This document shows positions 17,414-28,977 of a stretch of 29,840 nt of DNA, piece after piece. The notes under the pieces are model-generated. The model had not been told where the DNA came from. It did no database searches and was given only the letters and a program-made list of their open reading frames with translations. Position numbers and translations under genes: made by a program. This stretch comes from Discostella pseudostelligera (lineage: Eukaryota > Bacillariophyta > Thalassiosirophyceae > Thalassiosirales > Thalassiosiraceae), in assembly GCA_036940085.1 (NCBI GenBank), contig JALLBK010000215.1:1-29840 (forward strand). Reading direction: 5' to 3'. Position 1 is the stretch's first letter. Every line of letters begins with the position of its first letter.

Positions 17414-20400
17414 CTAGGCAGGCGATGTTTCACCCACATTCATTTCCCTAACCTTTCTTGACGACGGGAGCAGTTTCATCCCATTGAGAGTAACGAGTAA
17501 CATGGCTCCTACATCCGACGCGATGGCAGCCCAGAGTGTTGCCCTTCCAGAGAAGGCAAATCCCATTACAATCGCCTTCACTACAAAGCTGAAGACTATA
17601 TTTTCCAATATAGTGCGAATGACTCGTCGTCCCATGAGGACGGTGTACAGAAGCTTTTCCAAATTCGAATCCATCAGGGTAACATCGGCCGTTTCCATGG
17701 CGAGTGCTGCACCTTCGCCCATAGCCACGGATACATCGGCAAGTGCCAACGCGGGGGCATCATTGACACCATCACCCACCATCATTACTGCTCGTTTGGG
17801 CTTCCAACATTTCTTGGTAGCCTTGGTCTCGTTCACCTTGTCACTAATGTGTGCCAACTTATCCTCTGGGAGAAGCTCACTCACAATGTCATGTTCCGTC
17901 AGACCAACAAGACCACCAATTTTCAGAGCTGCTTGACGTTGATCACCCGTCAGCATGGTGATTCCTATACCCATTGAGTTCAAAGTTCCTACAACATCCT
18001 TGGCCTCGTCACGTATTTTATCAGCAACACAGTAAGCACCGAGGATACCTTCTCCTTCAATGCTGATGAAGCCGACTGTACCACTTGCTTGGGCCCACCC
18101 TTCCGTCATGGCTTTTACTTCTTCTGGCAAATTATCGTACAAGCCAAGACGCTGGAATAACTTTTTATTGCCGACATGCACCACTTGCTTGCCTGCTACT
18201 ATGGCGGTGATACCTTCGCCTGGCAAAAGGGTATGATTTTCCAGCCGTAACTTGGGAATGTCGACGCCTTCATTTGCAGCTCCTTTGACAATTGCACTCG
18301 AAAGGGGATGACTGGCCGGAGCTTCCATTAGTGCAAGGTAGCCCAACACTTCGTTTCGGGAACGCGTTTCGCCGATAACGTTGAAATGCAGCATCGCAAA
18401 GATTCCCTGGGTGAGAGTGCCTGTTTTATCAAAGTAGATACTTTTGACACGTCCCAGCTCTTCAAGATATTGGCCACCTTTGACAATGACACCCCTTTGA
18501 GCCGTCGCGGCTAGTCCAGCAACATAGGTAACAGGTGTGGAAATGATGAGCGAGCACGGACATGCAATAACCTAATGAAAGAGTGGAGCGAATGAGATCT
18601 ATAAATGAGAGGAATGACGAAGCGAAAAAATGCACGTTGCTCACCATCGTGATCAATCCATTTCTCGCCCAGAATATGCCTGTCTCGGTTCCAAACGCCC
18701 AGGGAATGGTACACATGGAAAATGCAAGCAATACGACGATGGGAGTGTAAATCTTTGCAAAAGAATCAACAATCTGAACAAAAGTTGAAAAAAGTTAGTA
18801 TGCATACACTACAAAGAACATCGAATGATAGATCGACAGCGGGAAGCCCACCTTTTCAGTTTCGCTTCTATTTGTTTGAGCCTCCTCGATGAGCCGAATA
18901 AGTCTGGAAACTGCAGAGTTGTTGGATGTGGCAGTAGTCTTGATCACAAGTTGAGTGTTCCCATTATTGATGGTGCCTCCGCTCGCACGCATTCCAGCTG
19001 ATTTCGTCACCGGCCGGCTTTCACCAGTCAAGCTCGCCTCATCGACGGTTGATTTGCCTTCGATGACAATGCCATCGCAAGGGATCTTATCACCAGGTCG
19101 TACCGATACGGAGGTACCTACAGCCACGCAATTTGCTGGGAGAACAACAATATCCTTTGTGATGGGATTGATAACGTTCGCGTATTCAGGCCGAAGGCGA
19201 ACAATGGCCGACAAGGCCCCACGAGCTCGGGCAGTTGCACGCTGCTCTAGTGTCTCACTTATGGCGAAGAGAAAAGTAACAGCAGCCGATTCGGTGTACT
19301 CCTGCAGGGGCAATGCGCCCAGTGCCGCAAACAGCATCATGCAATTCACATCGAAGTGAAGGCGTCGTAAGGTTCTGAATGCCTTCACGGCAATTGATGG
19401 GAGCCCAAAGGCAACGGACAGGAGAGCGACGTATTTGAGATACTCCCAATTGCCGCCAATGAACGACAGCATGCTAATAATCCAGAATACTCCTGATAGG
19501 ACAACTGGCCAACGCACAGTCGAGGATTGTTGCTCAATATATTCCTCGGCATTGCCCTTGATTGATGGCAAGGCCCACATTCCATCAGCCCCACCATCTG
19601 AAACAACCTTTACACCCTGCAGTTGTCTAGCCAAGATATCAACGATGCTTGCAGCTGTGAGGTAGTATGGGTTATGTTCAAGGGCTAGAATATTGTCTTG
19701 GAGGCCGAGGGAGATATTTTCCACCTGTTTCTCTTTGCATTTATGATCAAGGCAGGCCTGAATGACTTTACGTGTCCTTCCTCTGTCAGCATCGCCGCTG
19801 GCATGCAAGGCATCGGTCAGATCAAACGTAGATTTTACAAATACATCGGAAGGAATTCCAGCCATTTGGTCAGCTGTCGCTGCATTCTTGATCACTGTTG
19901 ACTCAAATCCTTCATTATCCAATGAATGTGCAATATCGTCGGCGGAGATTATATCAAAATCATGATCCACATACACTGTAGGAGTAGATTGGAACAGGTT
20001 CAGCAAAAAGGAGGTAAATGAGTAAAGTACGTCTATCCACTCTCAAAGACAGCAAAGACAAAACATCCATTCTCACCCATTTTCGTAGTTGGATTAACGG
20101 AAATTTTCGATACACCATGTAACGGCCTCAAAATGGCTTCGACTTGTGGAACTTCCGATGCACAGCATATTCCCTTCACACTGAATTGCGACCTTCCAAC
20201 TTTTGACGATAAATCCTCAACAACAACTGCCCTAGCCGCATGGACGCGGCTTGATTCAAATTCAAACAGACCAGATAGAAAATCCAACAAATGAAATGGT
20301 TCTTCGTGCACTTCATACACATGCAAATTGATTCGGGAGGACTTGTCGGCCATCCAACTCCGAGTGTGCACAAGCTTGAAACGTCCATGGATATCCACAT

Positions 20401-21778
20401 CGCCACAGGAAGCACAATTTGGATGTTCCATATGCAGATCGCCAGTTGTCTCGTTGTGTATGAGGTAGTCGGTGTGATCCTCGTGCTGGACGGGGTAGAG
20501 GCGATGACGTTTGCATTTCACGCCACAATAACTGCTGTCTCCGCAGGATGTCGTCGTACCGCCATTTCGCCAGCGAATCCAGTGGGATAGTTTCAGCCCC
20601 TTGTTCGTGAGTTGCGATTGCAATGCGTTGGAATTGCACACCTTGGGCATGCTAGCGGTGATGGGCATGTACGAAATGTCCTCCACCCCCTTGTCATCGT
20701 CAAGATGTAGTGTCAACTGGGAGAGAAACCTCCAATCCGTAGCCTTTCGCCTTGCCGCGCTACTGCTGATGCTGTTGCTACAATTATTATTGGCGTCGTC
20801 ATCATCATCCACACCACAAACCTCCGGGTCGTACACATGGGCATGCAAATGCTGCTCCTCAATTCCACATCGACATCCATCTTCCTTTTCGGCATGTTTG
20901 CCACTCCCCTTCTCAAAGCATGGAGTTAGCATTTCACCAATATCTTCGGAGGCACCATGGGTGGAAAAACATAATTTCTTCCCCGATAGGATGTCCTGCT
21001 TGCCCTTGTGGTTACTAATGCGAAATGTCTTGGATTTGCCAGTGGTATCAAATACATCCACGGCAGTTTCCCCAGGACGGATTACCGCAAGGCATTTCAG
21101 TGACGAGTTGTTGTTGTTGTTGTTGTTGTTGTTGTGATTTGATTTTCCACTGCAGCAATCTGACTTTGGGTGCGAGGACGCCTGCACGTTGGTAAGAGTA
21201 TCATCGCAGCAACCTTTGTCACCACAGCATTTTGCATCATTTGAATTCTGCTTGGGACTATTATCTGAATTGGCTCCATGATTCTGTTCACCATCACCAT
21301 CACAGCATGACTTCTTGACCGCAGGGATGGCTTTGGAAGCACAGCAAGACTTCTTTGCAGCACAAGATTCATTTTCGGCAATATTGTTTTCATTGTCGCA
21401 GCAACTACCGCCACCCTTGCCGCAGGCTGATTTTAAATTTGTCCCTTTCCCACAGCATGACTTCTTGACTACGATGTCTGCAGGGGCAGGCTTGGACTTG
21501 GAGCAGCAGGAAGTACTAGCAGATGTGTGACCGGTAGTAGAAGAGCATTTATGCTCACCACCACCGCAGCAAGACGACGATTTCTTGGCTGTTGCTGATA
21601 ATGATGTTGGTGTCAACAACTTTGTCCCCTTGTTGTTTTCATCTTGCAGATCCTTGTTTTCCCTCGTAGTGCAGCAACCCCCACCGCTGCCGCTGTCGTC
21701 GTTGGCTTTTCCCGTCGCTTTGTTGTGAGAGCAGCATCCCCCGCTGTCGGGCGGGGTATCGGTTGCCGTATTCGCCAT
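17414..21778 (-). CDS. Zn/Cd/Pb-type P1B-2 heavy-metal ATPase with CC-rich N-terminus
   Basis: Four exons: 21778-20077, 19975-18852, 18773-18645 and 18571-17414, with introns of 101, 78 and 73 nt, give 1370 residues. P1B-2 pumps export Zn2+, Cd2+ or Pb2+ using ATP. Seen: an HMA domain (about 530-600) with GICCASE (536-542), like the GICCTSE of plant HMA2/3/4; paired TM segments; TGES in the actuator domain (SLTGESRPVTKS); CPC (989-991) in the metal-binding TM helix; DKTGT (from 1033); SHP in the nucleotide domain; GDGVNDAPALA; and a C-terminal DVGAMLLVTLNGMKLL matching the P1B-2 class. Exon joints rebuild TTKMVYVDHD, SETEKIVDSF and ITMVIACPCS. The first 215 residues hold about 11 CC pairs, several as KKSCC, plus nine Asn. 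An extra Cys/His region (about 300-500) precedes the HMA domain. The Cys-rich region is N-terminal, whereas in plant HMA2/4 it is C-terminal. Membrane location (plasma membrane or vacuole) is unknown. Confidence 0.95.
21107..21133. repeat. (GTT)9 microsatellite encoding an Asn run in the ATPase
   Basis: A pure trinucleotide run read on the minus strand as nine AAC (Asn) codons between the CC-rich region and the next segment of the P1B ATPase. Confidence 0.9.
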
Positions 21779-22282
21779 GGTGGATACTACTCGTTAAATA
21801 ATTCAATTTCAATGAATCTACTTCGATACGGAGGCCGATGGCGAAGGTCGACGGTCGGTGGAGGGTAAGAGAGTCCATTGCAACGAGTAGAGTGCATGCT
21901 GTGGAGTTTTGGTGTTGCTGGTGACATGAGAATTTTTGATTTTTGCGGCCTTTTCTTCCCGCCACATTTTACCTACCGCCACTTCCCGCCAAAATTTCCC
22001 TCCCCGCCTCGCGCCATTTCGCTGGCCATCACACATCGCGCACCTTGAATTCAACTTCCCTCCACCTCCAACGCGACCTCTTCTCTCTTCCCCCCCCCCC
22101 CACCAGGCTGACAAGTGCTCATATCTACGGACATTGCCTTCTCTGACATAAATGTGCGAGTGCGATTGAGGAAGTCAAATCCACAACCAGGCCCGCCTAC
22201 GAATGAATACGAGATTTAGATATTTACTCACTCTTTTGTCTCTCTTGTCGATTGAATTCATCACTTAGTCTCATTGGAGGAT
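21779..22282. promoter_or_regulatory. Divergent promoter region, ATPase / LRR protein
   Basis: 504 bp between divergent starts. Two E2F-like TTCCCGCC boxes (21956-21963 and 21983-21990, the second followed by AAAATTT) lie about 180-210 bp upstream of the ATPase start, with further CCGCC words around them. A poly-C run is at 22090-22101. No coding sequence was recognised. Confidence 0.5.
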
Positions 22283-25200
22283 ATGATTATTCGTAAAGTT
22301 TATCGACGTCGAATCATCGCCACATTTCAATCTCAATCTCAATCTCTACACAAGATGATCGGTACTTGTACTAGCGGCAGATCTCGGTCGGCGCACGATA
22401 CCATCGCGGACAATGATTCCGTCTCGCTGGTATCCGACCTCAACTATGATGATAGTTCCTCGTTCGAAGAAGATGTGTTGGAAGAGGTGGAGACGGCGGT
22501 CTTGTTAGAAACGAAAGGATCGATACTTCATCACGTCGGTCTTGGTGATAAAGATCGAAAGATTGTGCAAGAGATTACACCATTGAGCATTATGGAAATC
22601 GGATCCCAACAGAAGCAGAAGATGGTTGACGCTCAAAGGAGCACGAGCATAATCATGAACAGATTTGGAAGAATGCAGTCGACGACACTGAAAACGAACG
22701 AAGAGCCTAAGCGGAATAGTAACAGCGCGTGGGGTTCGAATTCAATCCAGATGAGTGAGCCAGGTGGTAGCGGCGGCATAAAAAGTAGCCAACCCATTAG
22801 TAGAGCTCCAGTTGTCAAGGCCGATGAAAAAATATCATGCGACTGGTCCACCACTTCATCGGATGGATTTGAAGAGAGCGTCGTAGCAGAGAGTGATTTC
22901 GGCAGCGAACAATATTACACCGAACCTGCTCAAATGAAAACACCCAAAGTAAACAATCGCAAGGGTGTCATAGGTAACACGAGGCAGCCGACACATCAGA
23001 AAAAAGCGAAGGCACGAAGTAAATGGCTGACAGGATGGGCCAAGACCAATTCAAAATCTTCCGAAACATCATATCAACCACCAAAATTGATCACTGTGCA
23101 TGAGGGTGAAGATTCGTCGGCAATTAAAAGCGTTGGATCAAAGCGATCGATGTCATCGAAAAGTGCAGCAACTTCTACAGCCAAACGAGCAAGACAGCTA
23201 CTTGTCGATCTTGAATCTAGATCACAGAGTTCAGGTAGTACTGGACGTAAAAGTATCACGGAGCAGAGTAAACCAGTTCGATGCATATGTTTCTGGGCAG
23301 TGATGGTATTAATAATATCGGTGACCTTCATCGTATTAGCTGTCACTCGACAAAACTTCCCTGATAGTCAGCCCCGGCAGCCAACTCTCATGCCCACCGA
23401 GGATGGGTCTGCTAACATCTCAACAACATCGTGGTACGTTGATTGGAACGTATTTCAATGCAAAGAAGCGTGCGATGGCTCTCCATCCTGTGACGAAACA
23501 CCTCCAGAAAATGAAGAGCTATATAGCTCTTTGGAAGATTGCTGTCTAGAGGCATTTGCGAATTTCATTGGCGACAATTGGGATCTGAAAGACTGCATGA
23601 CGATCGGGATGAGTTCTTCCGCACGGCCAACGGTACAATCAACACATCTGATATCCCAGCGTCCAGAAGTCGAATTGCCCTACTACGCCGATTGGAGCTC
23701 ATCAACATGTGCTAAAGAAGATCCCAGTACGAAAGAGACGTGGGATGAGGGTTATGAAACCTTGAGTGAATGTTGTGAGGCGAACTTCAGCCGGGAAACG
23801 AATGGCGCCTGCAATCCGGAGACGGATGATTCCGAGGGTGAATTTGGAAGTGAAATCATATCATCCACTCCAGCTCCGACTGCACACTTCTACACACAAT
23901 CGCCAGAAGTTATTGTCGAGGATACTCGCATTATTAATCCCAACAGCACCAGCACAACCACCACTACTACATCTACTCCAGCTCCAACTGAGGATACTCG
24001 CATTTTTAGTACCACTAGTACCACTACCAGCAGTACTACCAGCAGTACTACCAGCAGCAGCGCCGTCAAAACTAGCACTAGTTCAAGTTCCTCCGCCAAC
24101 ACCAGCACTAGTAGCACAGGCTCAAGCACCAGCGCTAGCGCCATCAGCACCAGCACGACGATCCTTTCTACTCAACGACCAACAATAAAACCAACGCAAC
24201 CGATATCCCAAAGTTTAGAAAGCACAAGCTCAAGTACTAGCACTACTACCAGCAGCACCAGCACTCAGCCGATTTCCCAACCAGAAGTCACATTGCTCTA
24301 CTACGCCGATTGGAGTTCATCAACATGTGCTGAAGCAGATCCCGTCACGAAATATCCATGGGATGATGGTTATGAAACCTTGAGTGAATGTTGTGAGGCG
24401 AACTTCAGCTGGGAAACGAATGGCGCCTGCAATCCGAATAAGGATGATGCTGAGGGTGATTTTGGCAGTGAAATCATATCATTAACTCCAGCTCCAGCTC
24501 CTCGGCTCTACACACAATCGCCTGAAAGTACCGATGAGGATACTCACACCAGTAGCACCACCAGCAGTGCCGTCAAGACCAGCACTAGTTCAAGTATCTC
24601 CACCAGTACCAGCACCAGTAGCAGTAGCACAAGTTCAACTACTAGCGCCAGCACACGTGCAAGCACCAGCACCAGCACCAGCAGTACTACCAGTACTACT
24701 ACCAGCACTAGCAGTAGCAGCTCTGGAACAACGACGACCACTTCAACCTCGGCGGTAACGAGCCAAAACGGAACTACTTCGAACAAGCAAATCTCACTTG
24801 AACCTTCACCATCAACCACTGCTCCGCATTCAACAAATTCATACTCACCAGAGAATGAAAACGCAGATACTGATCCATTGGCATCACCAACTACTCCTTA
24901 CCCATCGACTGCGCCCTACACTCAAACTCCATCACAGTACAATTTTAGATGGTCAATTTCGAGTTCTTTTCCATCCCAGCCTCCCGTAAAACCTCCTACG
25001 ATGGCAACAAACGAACCCTCACTTAGACCAAGTCAACCAAAAACGCGACGACCAACCAGCCGTCCCACAGCCAGGGCAACAAACCGCCCGACACCTCGTC
25101 CAACAGGCCGTCCCACCTCAACCAGTCCAACTCGGCGTCCCACAACAAGCCGTCCGACCGTGACCAGCCCAACCGGGCATCCCACGCCTAGTCCAATAAG

Positions 25201-27305
25201 CATTTTGGATCGACTTCGGACATATTTCAAGACAATATCTCCAGCTAGCTCAGATGATTTGGACTACGAGAGGTCGAATCAATACCATGCAATGGAATGG
25301 TAAGAGAGATGTGCTTTTGACTGTACTACCGTTCTCATTCACTTCAAGACCTCACCTTGAACATTTTCACTCATTATAGGCTGATAGACAATGCAAATTT
25401 CAGTGCATACTCTAACGAACGCAAAGTCCAACGATGGGCATTAGTCACGCTTTACAACTCACTGAACGGCGATGAATGGACAATGAAAGATGGGTGGACC
25501 GAAGATTCCGGAGATCTTGGAGACGAGTGTACCTGGTATGGCCTCGTTTGCGATGCTTCGGGGTTTGTTATTGCCTTAGAATTGAGTGGTAACAACCTTC
25601 GAGGAGTGCTGGAAGTTGAATTTGCTCTCTTGTCAAATATTGGTAAGTGTTCTGGTTCTTGCAAATAATTTGCCTCCTTACAACTCAGGCGCGCTGAGTA
25701 ACTCTGTTCATTCCCTTTCCTTCGTGTCAATTACGCATCGATGTGCAAACAGAACGAGCCGTTCTCAACACTAACTTGATATGGGGGATTCCTTCGAACA
25801 TCTTTGGCATGTCTCAATTGCGAGTGCTCGATTTGGATCAAAATAGAATCGAAGAAATTCCATCAGGAATAATACTTCCCTCGAATGGCAGTCGTCTAGA
25901 AGAGCTGTACCTTAGCAACAACAAAATCGCAGCACTACCTGATGAAATGTTTCAATTGAGAAATGTGAAGTATCTCTGGATGTCGAATAACCAAATTTCA
26001 TCACCAATCCCGTCTGGTCTCGGTACAATGACAAAGCTGGAGGAGTTGGATCTTGAGCTGAACTTTTTTACCGGCTCAATCCCTTCTGAAATATTCAACC
26101 TTGTGAACCTTCACAATCTCTACCTCCATGATAACCTTTTATCCGGAACTATCTCGTCATCAATTTCACAAATGACTAGCTTGGAGATCTTAGATCTCGA
26201 CACAAATCACATCTCAGGAGCAGTTCCCACTCAAATTGGATTGTTAAGCCAGCTTTCTGAATTGTATCTTGGTGATAACGAAATCGTTGGGCAATTGCCA
26301 TGGGCGCAGCTTGCTTTATTGAATAGGACTCTCACGAAGTTCGATATATCATCCAACTATTTGAATTCAACGATTGGCTCGCAGATTGGGAGCCTGTCCA
26401 AGTTAGTTACACTTCGTCTCGATAACAATTACCGGGTGGATGACGATGACACAATCATTAGCAATGGTTTTCAGGGGACAATCCCTGGATCGATAGGCAA
26501 CCTGAACCAATTAGTGGAGCTCCGTATGGATAACAATTTTATTGCAGGATCGTTGCCAGCATCCCTAGGAAATCTGGAGAAGTTAGTAACTCTCCGATTG
26601 GAGGGTAATAACTTGAAATCAAGTATTCCGAGCGAACTGGGGAGTCTCACAAGGTGAGTGAAAAAATGGATCTTCCTGCTCGATTTCGTCAAAGCTTGTT
26701 CATCTCACTCCAACATTTCTTCGCAAAGTCTGGAATACTTGCATCTGTGGTCAAACTATCTGTCTTCGACAATAAGTGCTCAACTAGGGACATTAAATCA
26801 ACTGAAAGAGCTCTTTCTTGATGATAATGAACTCACTGGCCAAATTCCACCAACACTTGGCTTGCTATCCAACGCAACGTACATATCCCTCGCGACGAAT
26901 CGCCTCACGGGTACAATACCTCCATCATTTGGTATGCTGTCGAGCCTGGAACGGTTAGACTTACAGTTCAATCATCTATCTGGGAAGGTTCCGTATCAAA
27001 TTGCGAACACACCTCTGGGTAAGAAATAGTTGCGCCTGTTTCGCCTCCACACTCATAGAATCAGATTTGCTAACCACTCTTTACAACTTGATTCTCGTAC
27101 CATAGCTATGATGAAATTGGAGGGCAATAGCTTGTTTGGTGACGTTCCCGCTGATTTATGTCAGACGATTCAATACCTGTCGGCAAATTGTGCGACGAAT
27201 GGTACGAATTCCACAACCTCTAAAACGAACAACATTCGGGGCTTGCAGACTTCATCCAATGAAAATCCGTGGAGTTGTAACTGCTGCACCACTTGCTACT
27301 CTTAA
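22283..27305 (+). CDS. Large type-II membrane protein: Cys domains, Ser/Thr stalk, RPT repeats, LRR
   Basis: Five exons: 22283-25299, 25380-25642, 25753-26653, 26729-27018 and 27106-27305 (introns 80, 110, 75 and 87 nt), giving 1556 residues in one frame. The order is a 330-residue charged, Ser-rich N-terminal tail; one TM helix (about 334-356, FWAVMVLIISVTFIVLAV); a diverged Cys domain (WYVDWNVFQC...EDCC) and two near-identical ones (YYADWSSSTC...SECCEANF); a long Ser/Thr-rich, mucin-like region; RPT/TSRPT repeats (about 915-965); then an LRR cap (RWALVTLYNSLNGDEWT...CTWYGLVCD), about 15 plant-type LRRs (xxLxxLxLxxNxxxGxIP) and a CNCCTTC C-terminus. With no N-terminal signal peptide and basic residues before the TM, the LRRs are probably outside the cell or in the wall. 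There is no kinase. Starts at 22283 or 22355 are both possible. Role inferred: surface adhesion, recognition or wall anchoring. Confidence 0.88.
23674..24546 (+). repeat. Internal direct duplication of a Cys-domain segment in the LRR gene
   Basis: 23674-23929 and 24292-24546 (about 255 bp each, offset about 617 bp) are highly similar at the DNA level, covering the YYADWSSSTC...ECCEANF domain and its acidic tail. Ser/Thr simple sequence follows each copy, so the duplicated unit is probably domain plus stalk. Confidence 0.88.
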
Positions 27306-27757
27306 ACAAAATGGTACATAATTCTCGCTAGCAACAAACACGAAGAAAACGACATTTGCTGCATTCTTATCCCCAGGTTTTGTTCGATAACCCTTCATCG
27401 AGCACCATGAACTGGAGACATAGTTAGTACGATGATTGCCTCTCATCGACTTACTGCATTAGTAAAGTACAATATGGATTTTGAGTAATCCATACTCTTC
27501 TTGTAACACTTCATTCCATTCATTATATATATTTACTGCAATTGCTTTATTCATTCCAAGTGAATCTCTCGCATACACTGGAACGCACTGCATAGGCCAT
27601 CGCTTCATCATTCATTCAATCTGTGACAAATGCTGGGCATGAAACCATATCACTTCATATTACATACAATCTGTGTGAAAAGATTACCCTAGTGGCCATT
27701 GCCTCCTCCTCCTTACCATATTGAATACCCTACAGTTAATGGTGGGCTAGGGCTAGT
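27306..27757. other. Intergenic region between convergent genes
   Basis: About 450 bp of AT-rich sequence between the stops of the LRR gene and the Cys-rich repeat gene. It contains a short TATATATAT stretch near 27525. No gene, RNA or clear repeat was seen. Confidence 0.6.
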
Positions 27758-28401
27758 TCATTGGTCTTGCACGAAGCTTTCTTGCCTCACCTTACTATTG
27801 CATTGACTTGGAAGAGTAATTTGAGTTGCGGATTGACAAGCCTTTGGCGTGTTGCAACAATTCATCAAGTTTGAAGTTATGGCCCCTGACGATTCATACC
27901 CCGCCCTTTCACAGGCTGCATCATCATTGCACGAGGCTGAAATGCTCCCAATTGACCCTCTGTTTTTACCTGCATTCATGCATGATTTATATCCAGTGCA
28001 TGAGTCTATAACATGCCCTGCCTTTCCCGCACCTCGTCCAAGAGAATTGCAGGATTCCTCTGCAGTACATGAGTTGGCAATGTTCCCAATGACTCCTCCA
28101 ATACCAGCTCCACCATGACAAGAATATTCGGCAGTGCACGAATTGGTTACGTCGCCAACTGTTCCTCCAAGTTCTCCAAGATCGTTACAAGCTTTATTTC
28201 CAGTGCATGATCCTGTAATATTGCCAATGGATCCACAACTTTCAGCACCATTTGTGCAAGCATAATCTACAGTGCATGAGTTCGTCAAGTTTCCCACTTT
28301 TCCATTGTCCATTACATGCATCAGCACAGGATTTGGCAGGGTTGATGTTACGAACAAAGCCATTATCACAATCGATAAGATTTTCTGGTGCGCACGTTGA
28401 G

Positions 28402-28438
<37 letters not shown>

Positions 28439-28790
28439 GCAAAAGATAGCTCGGGACTGCATCCATCCCCTTAGCAGCTGACTCAGGAGGAGGAAGAACA
28501 GCAGTGTTGGTATCATTATTGGTTGCACGAATCTTGCCAAGAATGCAACCTTCATCAGCTGCCTTGCACTTCTGTTTGATATCGATGGCGGGATACCTGC
28601 TGGCTGGGTTCACAGAAGACAAGATGCCAGCATCGGCATTATTGCCACTTGGCGCAATCGCATCAACGTCAGTTGTTTGGAGGGAGGCTGCTCCTTTGAC
28701 CGGATCAAAGATGTTGGCAACAACCACCGACTTGGATCGGAAGGCAAATACAGTTGATAGAAGAGATGCAGCTCCGTTGGAATGACGCAT
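27758..28790 (-). CDS. Cys-rich SC-repeat protein with an interrupted reading frame
   Basis: Not a family of known function, but similar repeats occur in many predicted diatom proteins. The first part starts at ATG 28790 and reads through a Pro/Ala/Asn region, 11 Thr, then CAPENLIDCDNGFVRNINPAKSCADACNG, before stopping at 28242. The second part, shifted by one base, carries six units of about 24 residues with consensus G-x-I-G-x-(I/V)-xx-SCT-xxx-(S/A)C and ends CNTPKACQ...FVQDQ at 27758. The break lies between about 28297 and 28351. Two GT...AG stretches (28351-28297, 55 nt; 28315-28297, 19 nt) would each restore the frame, but the first removes the conserved NPAKSCADACNG and the second is very short for an intron. 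A one-base indel (real or from sequencing) is equally possible. The signal sequence is weak, and location and role are unknown. Confidence 0.6.
28405..28437. repeat. (GTA)11 microsatellite encoding a Thr run
   Basis: A perfect trinucleotide run inside the Cys-rich gene, read on the minus strand as a run of ACT (Thr) codons between the N-terminal region and the first Cys motif. Confidence 0.9.
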
Positions 28791-28977
28791 TGTTTTGTTG
28801 GAGGAAAGAGATCAATAATGTAGAGTTCATGGACCAGGGATGATGGTAGTTGCTGGTAGTGTTGGTCTGGCGGCTTCGATGATGGATGATACTGGTATTA
28901 CTGGTAGTGATTTACTCTCGATGACAATAAATTTGATTTATGACAGCTGTTGATTGTTGGATAACTGGTACCTTGCC
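28791..28977. other. Upstream flank of the Cys-rich gene
   Basis: About 190 bp with GGTAGTTGCTGGTAGTGTTGG-type simple words around 28843-28865. No coding potential was noted. A CAACAG acceptor-like site near 28947 (minus strand) could receive a 5'UTR exon from the duplicated cassette upstream. Confidence 0.4.

Noticed and set aside
23766..24819. Frames antisense or out of phase in the Ser/Thr stalk (Val/Leu-rich or Pro/Ala-rich)
   Set aside because: These are shadows of the repetitive AGC/ACC/ACT codons of the LRR protein.
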